A stretch of 64,000 nucleotides of DNA from Achatina immaculata (taxonomy: Eukaryota > Mollusca > Gastropoda > Stylommatophora > Achatinidae), in the NCBI GenBank assembly GCA_009760885.1, contig CM019700.1, positions 2,347,405 through 2,411,404 of the forward strand, written 5' to 3'. How positions within the stretch are numbered: position 1 is the first letter of the stretch; the number at the start of each line of letters is the position of its first letter. The notes beneath the pieces were generated by a model, which saw only the letters and a program-made list of their open reading frames with translations, ran no database searches and was not told the origin of the DNA. The position numbers and the translations under genes are program-made. Positions 55,601 through 56,725 of this stretch are shown piece by piece.

Positions 55601-56677
55601 CCACAGAGCCCAGATAACAGATGAGGTTGTCATGAATTTGATCAACCTGGAAGGAGAGCTGCACCTCTTGTCTTCAGAAATCTCCAGACTCTTCTTTACT
55701 GAGGACATTCTCAGTGCACAGGTGAGAGAAGCCAGACAGGTGGCCAGCACAGCAGGTGTAGTGTGTAAGACCCAGGCAGGTAGCCAGCACAGCAGGTGTA
55801 GCATGTAAGACCCAGACAGGTAGCCAGTACAGCAGGTGTAGCGTGTACGATCCAGACAGGTAGCCAGCACAGCAAGGTGTAGCATGTAAGATCCAGACAG
55901 GTAGCCAGTACAGCAAGTGTAGCATGTAAGACCCAGACAGGTAACCAGTACAGCAGGTGTAGCATGTAAGACCCAGAAAGGTAGTCAGCACAGCAAAGTG
56001 TAGCATGTAAGACCCAGACAGGTAGCCAGTATAGCAGGTGTACCATGTGAGACCCAGACAGGTAGCCAGTATAGCAGGTGTAGCATCATGACCTCAGTTG
56101 TCTTGTTGCTATTTGATTAAAACTCTGGCTTACTGAAGAGGTCAAAAGACCAAAGATTGAAAATGACGGGGTCACATACTACGAATGTGAAAAAAACAAG
56201 ACACTCCAGTACCGCCTAGACTTGGACACTTCAAGGAAGAGTGACAGAATGTTAGTAAAATGGAGATGCACAATATAGGAAGAACTAAAGGTACGGAAAA
56301 GACATGGTTTGAGGTATGTTGACTTGCTCAAGACAGGATTGGCTGGAGAATCTTTGTTGATGCCTTATGCACCATTGGGAGTACAGAGGAGTGATGATGA
56401 ATGAATTGGTACTGTTGTTAATATATGTGAAATAATATATTGTTTTGTTTTCCCATAAGTAGGTCATGTATTGTTTGTGGCTTGAGTGTTGTGATTATTT
56501 TGTGTGTCATGTTTGATACAGCAGATACTAACCACACAGTCTTACCTTCTTTTGTGGCACAACTTTGTGATAGAGTGACTGTTTGATTGATTTTCAGCTG
56601 TTCCAGGATGATGTTGATGTACCTAAGAAGGTCTTAATGAAGAAGGACAAGGATGACCTGTTCAAGGAACTTGTAGA
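13421..56677 (+). CDS. TDRD5: TDRD5-like gene (LOTUS and Tudor domains), 17 exons seen, C-terminus missing
   Basis: Germline Tudor-domain protein; the family acts in nuage/germ granules in piRNA-based transposon silencing. Coding exons joined by GT-AG introns (one GC-AG) read through in one frame for about 830 residues. Order: LOTUS 1 (residues ~9-80), LOTUS 2 (~160-227), LOTUS 3 (~305-378), LOTUS 4 (~410-466), then an extended Tudor domain (~515-730) with the strands DGFWYRAVI and VFYVDYGN and the following KLPAQA segment. The N-terminus (KEIRSLL, LGYRS) and the KLPAQA and EEGHALF stretches fit TDRD5 better than TDRD7, from family knowledge. Vertebrate TDRD5 has three LOTUS domains, so the fourth is unusual. 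Exons 11 and 12 are duplicated. No stop codon or polyA signal for this gene was found; the last exon seen ends in phase 2 at a donor, so more exons are expected. The start is the first ATG of a LOTUS-bearing frame. Confidence 0.9.
13604..13880 (+). repeat. 37-bp minisatellite made from the exon 1 end and donor (intron 1)
   Basis: The last bases of exon 1 plus the donor (gacacagtagag|gtataagt) recur at exact 37-base steps: true donor GT at 13616, copies at 13653 and 13690, a partly decayed unit near 13714, and weaker units to about 13880. The first two intronic copies keep a full donor consensus. Each would add an in-frame TAA directly after exon 1 if used. Confidence 0.9.
13966..14125 (-). 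mobile_element. LINE family B, 3'-end fragment (intron 1)
   Basis: Reverse complement of the family B 3' end: compare gatccttcatgcaggccat and ggtgatctcctctcacacca with the complement of 37440-37540. Homology fades near 14125. Confidence 0.8.
14126..14448. other. Remainder of intron 1, no gene seen
   Basis: Pyrimidine-rich then AT-rich sequence with a T-run at 14371-14382. It ends in the exon 2 acceptor. Confidence 0.4.
14449..15082 (+). CDS. TDRD5: TDRD5 exon 2: end of LOTUS 1, linker, LOTUS 2
   Basis: Acceptor ttcacatgcag, donor AACG|gtacat, 634 bases, phase 0 to phase 1. The first residues finish LOTUS 1. A polar, basic linker of about 80 residues (arginine-rich, RRDRNSS) follows, then LOTUS 2 with TIREIVRFY, the HCGYTLDPY turn, LGFANIKDLL and SMPNIVVL. 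The tail is rich in Q, H, S and N (linker). The open frame runs on past the donor, so an intron-retained form would add about 28 residues before a stop. Confidence 0.92.
15145..15648 (+). repeat. Degenerate ~35-bp minisatellite, left part (intron 2)
   Basis: Repeated gctagaatgattgtcacagt-type units with strong divergence. The array resumes at 17174 after the Tc1/mariner insertion, which shows that the transposon landed inside an existing array. Confidence 0.85.
15649..17173 (-). mobile_element. Tc1/mariner DNA transposon, complete ends, dead transposase
   Basis: 1525 bases with terminal inverted repeats (tactcatggaaaaaagtaag at the left; reverse complement of the right end tactcacagaaaaaacgtaa) and a TA target duplication at 15647-15648 and 17174-17175. 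The minus strand encodes a Tc1-like transposase: MPRLNERQREIAVGML with a helix-turn-helix near 16860-16690, then GRTVRNRLRE, LFTDESRFCLQG (first catalytic D kept), GGSVMVWRGISY and the C-terminal helix. It is split by frameshifts near 16770 and 16660 and a stop at 16440. The second catalytic D is H (ILHNVCPH) and the final E is M (HIMHIWDKL), so it cannot be active. Confidence 0.93.
15878..16860 (-). pseudogene. Tc1-like transposase pseudogene
   Basis: Three overlapping pieces in different frames (16860-16686, 16649-16437, 16327-15878) make up one transposase of normal order. The DDE triad is D-H-M instead of D-D-E, the frame is broken in at least three places, and no start-to-stop frame survives. 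It could still be mobilised in trans, because the inverted repeats are largely intact. Confidence 0.9.
17174..17300 (+). repeat. Degenerate ~35-bp minisatellite, right part (intron 2)
   Basis: Continuation of the array at 15145-15648 (gaattattgtgatagctgtt, then ttgtgctagaaggattgtca). The native junction is restored when the transposon and one TA are removed. Confidence 0.85.
17492..17910 (+). repeat. ~21-bp minisatellite (intron 2)
   Basis: About 20 units of gtgtaatgtgttggcagtca alternating with the variant gtatattgtgttggcagtca. It lies just 5' of the exon 3 polypyrimidine tract. Open frames of 130-198 codons on both strands are repeat translations; one runs into exon 3 in the wrong frame. 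Confidence 0.95.
17955..18070 (+). CDS. TDRD5: TDRD5 exon 3: linker and start of LOTUS 3
   Basis: Acceptor tttgtctcag, donor AGT|gtaatg; 116 bases joining phase 1 to phase 0. The correct frame reads DHSLGDSASAGEVTRAG and then IPAFLQNNIKS, the first helix of LOTUS 3. The frame that continues from the upstream minisatellite (HWETVLQL) is not the coding frame, because it does not connect to exon 2 or exon 4. An alternative donor two bases earlier would break the frame into exon 4. Confidence 0.8.
18209..18449 (+). mobile_element. I-type LINE, 3'-terminal fragment (intron 3)
   Basis: Plus-strand frame reads TPEHILQTCPTHSNLRAQIW then PEGEEVKEKLRGSHSALEKT, the C-terminal zinc-binding region that follows RNase H in I-type LINEs (same class as 49345-49500). 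Direct repeats gatataaata at 18199-18208 and 18450-18459 flank it. A longer imperfect repeat of about 34 bases also flanks the fragment, so the flanking duplication may predate or exceed a simple target-site duplication. Confidence 0.75.
18460..18968. other. Rest of intron 3, no gene seen
   Basis: AT-rich intronic sequence with a small tatatatc-type repeat near 18590-18610. Confidence 0.45.
18969..19025 (+). CDS. TDRD5: TDRD5 exon 4: LOTUS 3 core (19 codons)
   Basis: Micro-exon of 57 bases, acceptor gttccag, donor AAG|gtagcc, phase 0 at both ends. Encodes VMEGRPKGIYASRLPFEYK, which matches the LOTUS pattern (helix, GIY, helix ending in Y/F-K) and links IPAFLQNNIKS of exon 3 to the FKEELPHRAYGY of exon 5. 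Confidence 0.85.
19620..20368 (+). repeat. 36-bp minisatellite, ~20 units (intron 4)
   Basis: Units built on ctctgtgaaatgagaagagt plus tgtacaacagcatgat. The left units are more diverged (agtcgtacaacagaatgat), the middle ones nearly identical, so the array has been homogenised from the centre. Period 36 keeps frames open on both strands (MRRVVQQHDLCE). Not a gene. Confidence 0.96.
20500..20850 (+). repeat. 31-bp minisatellite (intron 4)
   Basis: About eleven units of agcaatctctttataatgtg plus tgctgacag(a/c)a, with a gradient from ataatg in left units to atactg in right units. Confidence 0.95.
20851..21490. other. End of intron 4, no gene seen
   Basis: Ordinary AT-rich intronic sequence ending at the exon 5 acceptor. 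Confidence 0.45.
21491..21641 (+). CDS. TDRD5: TDRD5 exon 5: end of LOTUS 3
   Basis: Acceptor atctccag, donor ACAG|gtggga, 151 bases, phase 0 to phase 1. Encodes DKFKEELPHRAYGYNSVVEF and then SDLPHIIRVERP, the second half of a LOTUS domain (YGYNSVVEFV, DLPHIIRV), and a short acidic/polar tail. Confidence 0.9.
21642..22063. other. Start of intron 5, no gene seen
   Basis: AT-rich sequence between the exon 5 donor and the 40-bp minisatellite. Confidence 0.45.
22064..23650 (+). repeat. 40-bp minisatellite, ~40 units, higher-order structure (intron 5)
   Basis: Units of cagggttcctcagctggggt plus tctgtaagaagttctacaac. Rare variants recur in the same order at a fixed offset of 677 bases (short unit at 22401 and 23078; caactaggg variant at 22695 and 23372; cttctgggattc variant), showing a higher-order duplication. 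It ends in a LINE family B fragment. Confidence 0.95.
23651..24020 (+). mobile_element. LINE family B, 5'-truncated copy with (GAT)n tail (intron 5)
   Basis: Encodes the C-terminal region of the family B RT protein (WFIRRMLRIPWTAKITN, ECMRRAGETKNL) and ends in tgatgatgatgatgatgata. Compared with 36596-37565 it is strongly 5'-truncated and carries a stop after KIEG. Confidence 0.88.
24021..24085 (-). mobile_element. Inverted family B scrap forming a hairpin with its neighbour
   Basis: About 50 bases of inverted family B 3' end (gatccttcatgcaggccatc) directly after the plus-strand copy. Arms 23912-23960 and 24021-24068 could pair with a loop of about 60 bases. Confidence 0.7.
24086..24440. other. 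Rest of intron 5, small triplication
   Basis: Three copies of a ~46-base unit with gtcagtttgtcatgtgacaa at 24231-24335. No gene otherwise. Confidence 0.6.
24441..24583 (+). CDS. TDRD5: TDRD5 exon 6: start of LOTUS 4, GC donor
   Basis: Acceptor gatgtctcag; 143 bases, phase 1 to phase 0. Encodes a polar linker and AVSQVLSTYIDGVPLQDF then HQTYE, the first half of a LOTUS domain. The donor is GAG|GCAAGT, the classic consensus of GC-AG introns; exon 7 joins in phase. The sequence around this donor is the seed of the 57-bp minisatellite that follows. Confidence 0.88.
24569..25905 (+). repeat. ~57-bp minisatellite seeded at the exon 6 GC donor (intron 6)
   Basis: The exon end and GC donor (catcagacttatgag|gcaagttttt) are the first, divergent unit; later units read catcagacttataaggcaag. 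The array thus carries over twenty copies of a donor-like aag|gcaag. A block of about eight units is duplicated at an offset of about 457 bases (24842 and 25299). Open frames with RLIRQGFRHQ are repeat translations. Confidence 0.92.
25906..26866 (+). repeat. ~30-bp minisatellite derived from the previous array (intron 6)
   Basis: About 30 units of acttgtaaggcaagatatta, in two length variants (with tacataataaa or gacataaa). The shared aaggcaag core suggests it evolved from the 57-bp array. Confidence 0.93.
26867..27361. other. End of intron 6, no gene seen
   Basis: AT-rich sequence with a triplicated ~60-base motif (acttgtgaatgtcagact) at 27065-27215, then the exon 7 acceptor after a T-run. 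Confidence 0.55.
27362..27467 (+). CDS. TDRD5: TDRD5 exon 7: end of LOTUS 4
   Basis: Acceptor aaacatag, donor TCAG|gtaaag, 106 bases, phase 0 to phase 1. Encodes RMTGEDLDVSKYGAGDLKQF and SMSDILVVSLDVS, completing LOTUS 4. The frame stays open through the 48-bp minisatellite in the intron for about 590 further codons, because the period is a multiple of three. That extension is repeat translation. Confidence 0.88.
27486..29226 (+). repeat. 48-bp minisatellite starting 18 bp after the exon 7 donor (intron 7)
   Basis: About 36 units of ttctggctctgctggtccac plus atctgcagattctgccaagt and ctttcaag. Four shortened 44-base units (containing gccaaatcaag at 27647, 28026, 28550 and 28882) shift the frame, which is why three frames each stay open for long stretches. 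Open frames of 482 and 621 codons on + and the QQSQNLKDLAESADV frames on - are repeat artefacts. Confidence 0.95.
29290..30175 (+). repeat. ~46-bp minisatellite (intron 7)
   Basis: Units of ccttctgtctgtggcctata plus tcttatgtcttgctgtggtc and ttagta, interrupted at 29420-29610 by unrelated sequence that contains a SINE-like 3' end. Confidence 0.93.
29505..29595 (+). mobile_element. SINE-like 3' end with (GTTC)n tail, copy 1 (intron 7)
   Basis: Shares with 44400-44498 a ~70-base block including gggcctgcgtgcccaattct and an A-rich end, then a 4-base repeat tail (gttcgttcgttc here, attcattcattc there). The head of the element was not recognised. It interrupts the 46-bp minisatellite. Confidence 0.6.
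30385..30745 (+). repeat. Degenerate 21-24-bp minisatellite (intron 7)
   Basis: Units of gtgactagttccatatctct type, strongly diverged, ending about 150 bp before exon 8. The 178-codon minus frame (TTEMELVITEME) is a repeat translation. Confidence 0.85.
30898..30983 (+). CDS. TDRD5: TDRD5 exon 8: linker before the Tudor domain
   Basis: Acceptor tgcccacag, donor CAG|gtgaga, 86 bases, phase 1 to phase 0. Encodes a basic linker (DKPVVRLKDCQRPRKF, LYKPFIEQ). No domain is recognisable; assignment rests on splice sites, phase and position. Confidence 0.8.
31155..31722 (+). repeat. 41-bp to 39-bp minisatellite (intron 8)
   Basis: About 14 units of aataatgatgggagagagaa plus acatctgaacttactagtca. The right five units have lost two bases (gagaggaac), making a 39-base period that opens frames on both strands. 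Confidence 0.95.
31865..32076 (+). CDS. TDRD5: TDRD5 exon 9: N-terminal part of extended Tudor domain
   Basis: Acceptor attttatag, donor CTA|gtgagt, 212 bases, phase 0 to phase 2. Encodes a proline/glycine-rich linker, then FIELFVSNIITPAMFWIQL and LEDLMDEMEKV. This is the first strand (staphylococcal-nuclease-like half) of an extended Tudor domain, as in TDRD5. Confidence 0.92.
32081..32455 (+). repeat. 71-bp minisatellite starting at the exon 9 donor (intron 9)
   Basis: About five units containing gatgatagtgagaaactggg. The first unit begins at donor position +5 (gtgagttgtttgtggttaca); later units read gagtatattagttgtttgtg at the same place, so the donor region is part of the repeat. The array ends about 50 bp before exon 10. 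Confidence 0.9.
32507..32645 (+). CDS. TDRD5: TDRD5 exon 10: Tudor barrel strands
   Basis: Acceptor gtccacag, donor GAG|gtctgt, 139 bases, phase 2 to phase 0. Encodes HLSPELAKCGLACVAIYPQD, GFWYRAVITSI and HLFEV. The W-Y-R-A-V strand is the signature of the Tudor barrel and contributes to the aromatic cage that binds methylated arginine. The donor is less canonical (gtctgt). Confidence 0.92.
32890..33585 (+). repeat. 32-bp minisatellite (intron 10)
   Basis: About 21 units of catatgttatctcaaggttc plus tgatgtttgcct, with a cag-containing variant (ctccaggttttggtgtttac). Confidence 0.95.
33655..33765 (+). repeat. ~32-bp triplicate (intron 10)
   Basis: Three units of gagataaaatatgagggtca plus aagtttataa. 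Confidence 0.9.
33785..34330 (-). pseudogene. Mariner-type transposase relic (intron 10)
   Basis: The minus strand reads, across frameshifts and stops, as the C-terminal half of a mariner-family transposase: SVGKVMAVVFWDKKTLVNFL (34240-34180), then KGVLLLYDNICPQLAASI (DNARPH-like catalytic D kept) and, at the left end, LDKCLNHQGDYVEK (33865-33825). This is typical of mariner elements of the SETMAR type. At least one stop lies in the GSP-I segment. Upstream sequence to about 34560 may be its decayed N-terminal half. Confidence 0.75.
34625..35165 (+). repeat. Unclassified dispersed repeat, copy 1
   Basis: Matches 63450-64000 over about 540 bases (tttcattaaaacactggtgt, gcctgtgaccagaccactgt, tagttatattttgaaacata). 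It contains short decayed coding-like stretches (ECLVISDV, LDDWRSS) that hint at a DNA transposon, but no domain is recognisable. Confidence 0.7.
35166..35578. other. No gene recognised
   Basis: Contains a C-run at 35355-35370. The 109-codon minus frame has no motif and crosses the C-run; it is possibly more of the dispersed repeat beginning at 34625. Confidence 0.4.
35592..36206 (+). mobile_element. RTE-like LINE family A, 5'-truncated, 11-13-bp TSD (intron 10)
   Basis: 615 bases with an uninterrupted frame from KLEEVENFEYLGSLLTNNGD through CETWTLNKTAEKH to FCKGHANE, then a gaatgaatgaatgaat tail. Direct repeats atcagttatatga at 35579-35591 and 36207-36219 flank it. High identity to 62640-63250 shows a recent insertion. 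Confidence 0.93.
36220..36583. other. Intron 10, no gene seen
   Basis: Ordinary intronic sequence between two LINE insertions. Confidence 0.45.
36596..37565 (+). mobile_element. LINE family B, 5'-truncated copy with 12-bp TSD (intron 10)
   Basis: 970 bases starting inside the reverse transcriptase: IKQGVRQGCVLSPDL, then LRYTDDTVLIAENQQDLQNL (catalytic YTDD), VQKFKYLGAVITSDGKCRTE, WFIRRMLRIPWTAKITN and a tgatgatgatgaa tail. Direct repeats aataagtgggtt at 36584-36595 and 37566-37577. Stops at 36921 and 37374 break the frame. Its right part was then copied in the tandem duplication. Confidence 0.9.
37687..37748 (+). CDS. TDRD5: TDRD5 exon 11, copy a: Tudor strand VFYVDYGN
   Basis: Acceptor ttgtgcag, donor CAA|gtaagg, 62 bases, phase 0 to phase 2. 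Encodes VFYVDYGNSCLVSITQMRLL, the conserved Tudor strand with D-Y-G-N. An identical exon lies at 39868-39929 inside a tandem duplication. Confidence 0.9.
38460..38532 (+). CDS. TDRD5: TDRD5 exon 12, copy a: end of Tudor core
   Basis: Acceptor ctatcacag, donor GGG|gtatgt, 73 bases, phase 2 to phase 0. Encodes TKFVKLPAQAVQARLSNISP. KLPAQA is characteristic of the segment after the Tudor core. Identical copy at 40643-40715. Confidence 0.9.
38629..38941 (+). repeat. ~76-bp minisatellite, copy 1 (intron 12a)
   Basis: Units starting at tgtagggg(c/a) at 38630, 38705, 38782, 38859 and 38935, each with atgtcacatacctcagcttc and cagtttagagcataacacac. The duplication breakpoint lies in the last unit. 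Confidence 0.9.
38942..39746 (+). mobile_element. LINE family B, duplicated part (copy 2)
   Basis: Same element as 36596-37565 but lacking its first 163 bases because the duplication breakpoint lies inside it. It has no left target-site repeat; the right one (aataagtgggtt) is present. This shows the LINE inserted before the duplication. Confidence 0.92.
39868..39929 (+). CDS. TDRD5: TDRD5 exon 11, copy b (tandem duplicate)
   Basis: Second copy of the 62-base VFYVDYGN exon with the same splice sites and phases, offset about 2181 bases. I cannot tell from sequence alone whether copy a, copy b, or both are spliced in. Confidence 0.8.
40643..40715 (+). CDS. TDRD5: TDRD5 exon 12, copy b (tandem duplicate)
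   Basis: Second copy of the 73-base KLPAQA exon, offset 2183 bases, splice sites intact. Exons 11 and 12 together are 135 bases (45 codons), so tandem inclusion of both pairs would keep the frame. Confidence 0.8.
40811..41085 (+). repeat. ~76-bp minisatellite, copy 2 (intron 12b)
   Basis: Duplicate of the previous array, continuing into unique sequence (gacaagttgtctgctctttt) and then the 31-bp array. Confidence 0.9.
41134..42492 (+). repeat. 31-bp minisatellite, ~44 units (intron 12b)
   Basis: Units of gcacatcacactgctcatac plus ctgctccagtg, with a ctggtctattg variant concentrated at the left end and mixed g/a, c/t variants elsewhere. Open frames with HHTAHTCSS are repeat translations. Confidence 0.96.
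42729..42809 (+). CDS. TDRD5: TDRD5 exon 13
   Basis: Acceptor gattcacag, donor AAG|gtgaga, 81 bases, phase 0 at both ends. Encodes VWGVSSRNRFLALTREKPLV and GLVTRLK, matching the family segment after the Tudor core where the helix is followed by KPLVG. Confidence 0.9.
42895..44272 (+). repeat. 29-bp minisatellite with 36-bp variant (intron 13)
   Basis: About 45 units of ccccatctttcatactaggg plus ttaggccagt; a longer variant inserts atttgt. It starts 85 bp after the exon 13 donor. Each unit contains tagggttagg, which resembles two telomeric TTAGGG repeats. Frames on both strands (SFILGLGQSP, MKDGDWPNPS) are repeat artefacts. Confidence 0.95.
44400..44498 (+). mobile_element. SINE-like 3' end with (ATTC)n tail, copy 2 (intron 13)
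   Basis: Second copy of the block at 29505-29595, with a cleaner tail (attcattcattcattcattc). The preceding 44310-44370 (aaaggcttttgtctaaatat, tggatgg) resembles the Penelope 3' region near 55175-55210, so the two may belong to one element. Confidence 0.6.
44499..44981. other. End of intron 13, no gene seen
   Basis: Intronic sequence with T-rich stretches leading to the exon 14 acceptor. Confidence 0.45.
44982..45116 (+). CDS. TDRD5: TDRD5 exon 14: end of extended Tudor domain
   Basis: Acceptor catccgtcag, donor CAG|gtagga, 135 bases, phase 0 at both ends. Encodes DGVLSLCLTDTSQEQDVHIN and VLVEEGHALFVPD, the last strands and helix of the SN-like half of the extended Tudor domain (LCLTDTS, EEGHA). 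Confidence 0.92.
45117..45795. other. Intron 14, no gene recognised
   Basis: Begins with weak repeats (gtttgtg(a)t, taatagttg). 45300-45600 is richer in G+C than its surroundings and has an exon-like acceptor (ttccttccag), but the following frame hits a stop at once. Origin unknown; possibly a decayed transposon. Confidence 0.4.
45800..46306 (+). mobile_element. LINE family C, 3'-terminal copy with (GA)n tail (intron 14)
   Basis: Plus-strand frame: LLYGSECWKITKTIENKLNS (with one frameshift), RRIRKIFWPNTIRNNILLAE, RCWRWLGHVLRMTDNSLPKI, then GRPKETWRGTTERML and LWKTLAEAPCALGT, followed by agagagagagagag at 46292-46305. This is the region after the RT in a non-LTR element. 5'-truncated; a related scrap is at 7041-7176. 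Confidence 0.85.
46307..46594. other. End of intron 14, short repeats only
   Basis: Contains a small triplication of tctacacttgtctccaatat at 46466-46540. No gene. Confidence 0.5.
46595..46698 (+). CDS. TDRD5: TDRD5 exon 15: C-terminal region
   Basis: Acceptor ttgtgcccag, donor GCA|gtaagt, 104 bases, phase 0 to phase 2. Encodes VPNMGLLYGDKRSMIGRDDV and SPHPDEVSTKRYVRQ. No domain recognised. Position, phase and strong splice sites support it. Confidence 0.78.
46699..46990. other. Start of intron 15, no gene seen
   Basis: AT-rich with ATC-type triplets (46788-46835) and a T-run (46960-46976). Confidence 0.5.
46991..47047 (+). mobile_element. RTE-like LINE family A, 57-bp 3' stub (intron 15)
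   Basis: Only the last bases of family A (gagtgctgttagggaggcaa, gggacatgaaaatg) and a gaatgaatgaatga tail. The repeated agctctaacctg on both sides (46977-46988 and 47047-47058) is a 12-base target-site duplication. Confidence 0.9.
47136..47312 (+). repeat. 28-bp minisatellite, part 1 (intron 15)
   Basis: Units of cacatgaagttctacatctg plus tcacaatg. The same array resumes at 47807 and at 55379, each time after an insertion. Confidence 0.93.
47313..47806 (-). mobile_element. LINE family E, 3'-terminal copy with C2H2-like motif (intron 15)
   Basis: The minus strand reads VRMSNTRLSKQLLYGELLNR, KAGGQKKRYKDTLKTSLKVF, SWETKAHKSAHHGGL, then SARHKHAMRKAI and CFVGGKTFRARIGLVGHART. This is the C-terminal part of a non-LTR element that ends in a degenerate zinc finger (C-x-x-G replaces C-x-x-C). 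A frameshift near 47550 and loss of one cysteine mark it as dead. It interrupts the 28-bp minisatellite. Confidence 0.82.
47807..47965 (+). repeat. 28-bp minisatellite, part 2 (intron 15)
   Basis: Continuation of the cacatgaagttctacatctg array up to the Penelope insertion. Confidence 0.9.
49345..50456 (-). pseudogene. I-type LINE ORF: RNase H and C-terminal domain
   Basis: Pieces 50456-49632 and 49755-49345. All four RNase H acidic residues appear (YTDGSAH, DAEVRA, LTDARS, GNEKADHLA). Then FRLRTGHTRLRSHMYTKFKV and a CTCAQVPQTVEHILQNC zinc-binding motif typical of the I-group C-terminus. A frameshift near 49750 separates the last motif. Confidence 0.88.
50602..52044 (-). pseudogene. I-type LINE ORF: reverse transcriptase domain
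   Basis: Two open pieces (52044-51349 and 51210-50602) separated by one in-frame stop near 51349 and a frame break near 51230. Motifs: LKPRKSSGPDGVSNEMIKNL, SSYRPISLTSCLCKTMEHII, AGFRQYYSTEDQ, DLKKAFDKVW, GVPQGVLSPTLF and QYADDLV. The polymerase aspartates are intact. Confidence 0.88.
51906..53357 (-). pseudogene. I-type LINE ORF: endonuclease domain
   Basis: 483 open codons. The first ~140 residues look out of frame: the overlapping 97-codon frame at 53224-53517 is probably the end of the real ORF1. The APE-like endonuclease runs from IMQWNAEGVSSVRDGYSKKL (N-terminal N), QETHL (catalytic E), GDFNSH (D, N) to GGSDHQPV (D, H). All key residues are present. The frame shifts near 51950 into the RT frame at 52044-51349. 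Confidence 0.85.
55379..55574 (+). repeat. 28-bp minisatellite, part 3 (intron 15)
   Basis: Seven units of cacatgaagttctacatctg, the right-hand remainder of the array split by the LINE E and Penelope insertions. It ends about 30 bp before exon 16. Confidence 0.93.
55607..55721 (+). CDS. TDRD5: TDRD5 exon 16: C-terminal region
   Basis: Acceptor acaacccacag, donor CAG|gtgaga, 115 bases, phase 2 to phase 0. Encodes AQITDEVVMNLINLEGELHL and SSEISRLFFTEDILSAQ, a likely helical segment. A 40-bp minisatellite starts directly at the donor. Confidence 0.75.
55722..56090 (+). repeat. 40-bp minisatellite starting at the exon 16 donor (intron 16)
   Basis: About nine units of cccagacaggtagccagcac plus agcaggtgtagcatgtaaga. 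The first unit starts with the real donor (gtgagagaagccagacaggt); later units have tgtaaga at the same position, so every unit carries a donor-like string. Minus frames with CYTCCTGYLSG are repeat translations. Confidence 0.93.
56091..56597. other. Rest of intron 16, no gene; small LINE-like scrap
   Basis: 56140-56400 includes WLTEEVKRPKIENDGVTY-like coding scrap in one frame that could be a decayed transposon. Nothing firm. Confidence 0.35.
56598..56677 (+). CDS. TDRD5: TDRD5 exon 17: C-terminal region, last exon seen
   Basis: Acceptor tgattttcag, donor TAGA|gtaagt, 80 bases, phase 0 to phase 2. Encodes LFQDDVDVPKKVLMKKDKDD and LFKELVE. Because it ends in phase 2 at a consensus donor, the gene should continue to the right of this window, or beyond the LINEs at 56726-63254. 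Confidence 0.72.
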
Positions 56678-56725
56678 GTAAGTTGTGTGCTACAAGTTAA
56701 TAAACAAGTAGTGCGGTGTTTTTTT
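56678..56725 (+). repeat. First unit of the ~33-bp minisatellite at the exon 17 donor (intron 17)
   Basis: Donor gtaagttgtgtgc is followed by tacaagttaataaacaagta and gtgcggtgtttttt, which is a unit of the array that resumes at 58850. An I-type LINE separates the two. Confidence 0.8.
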
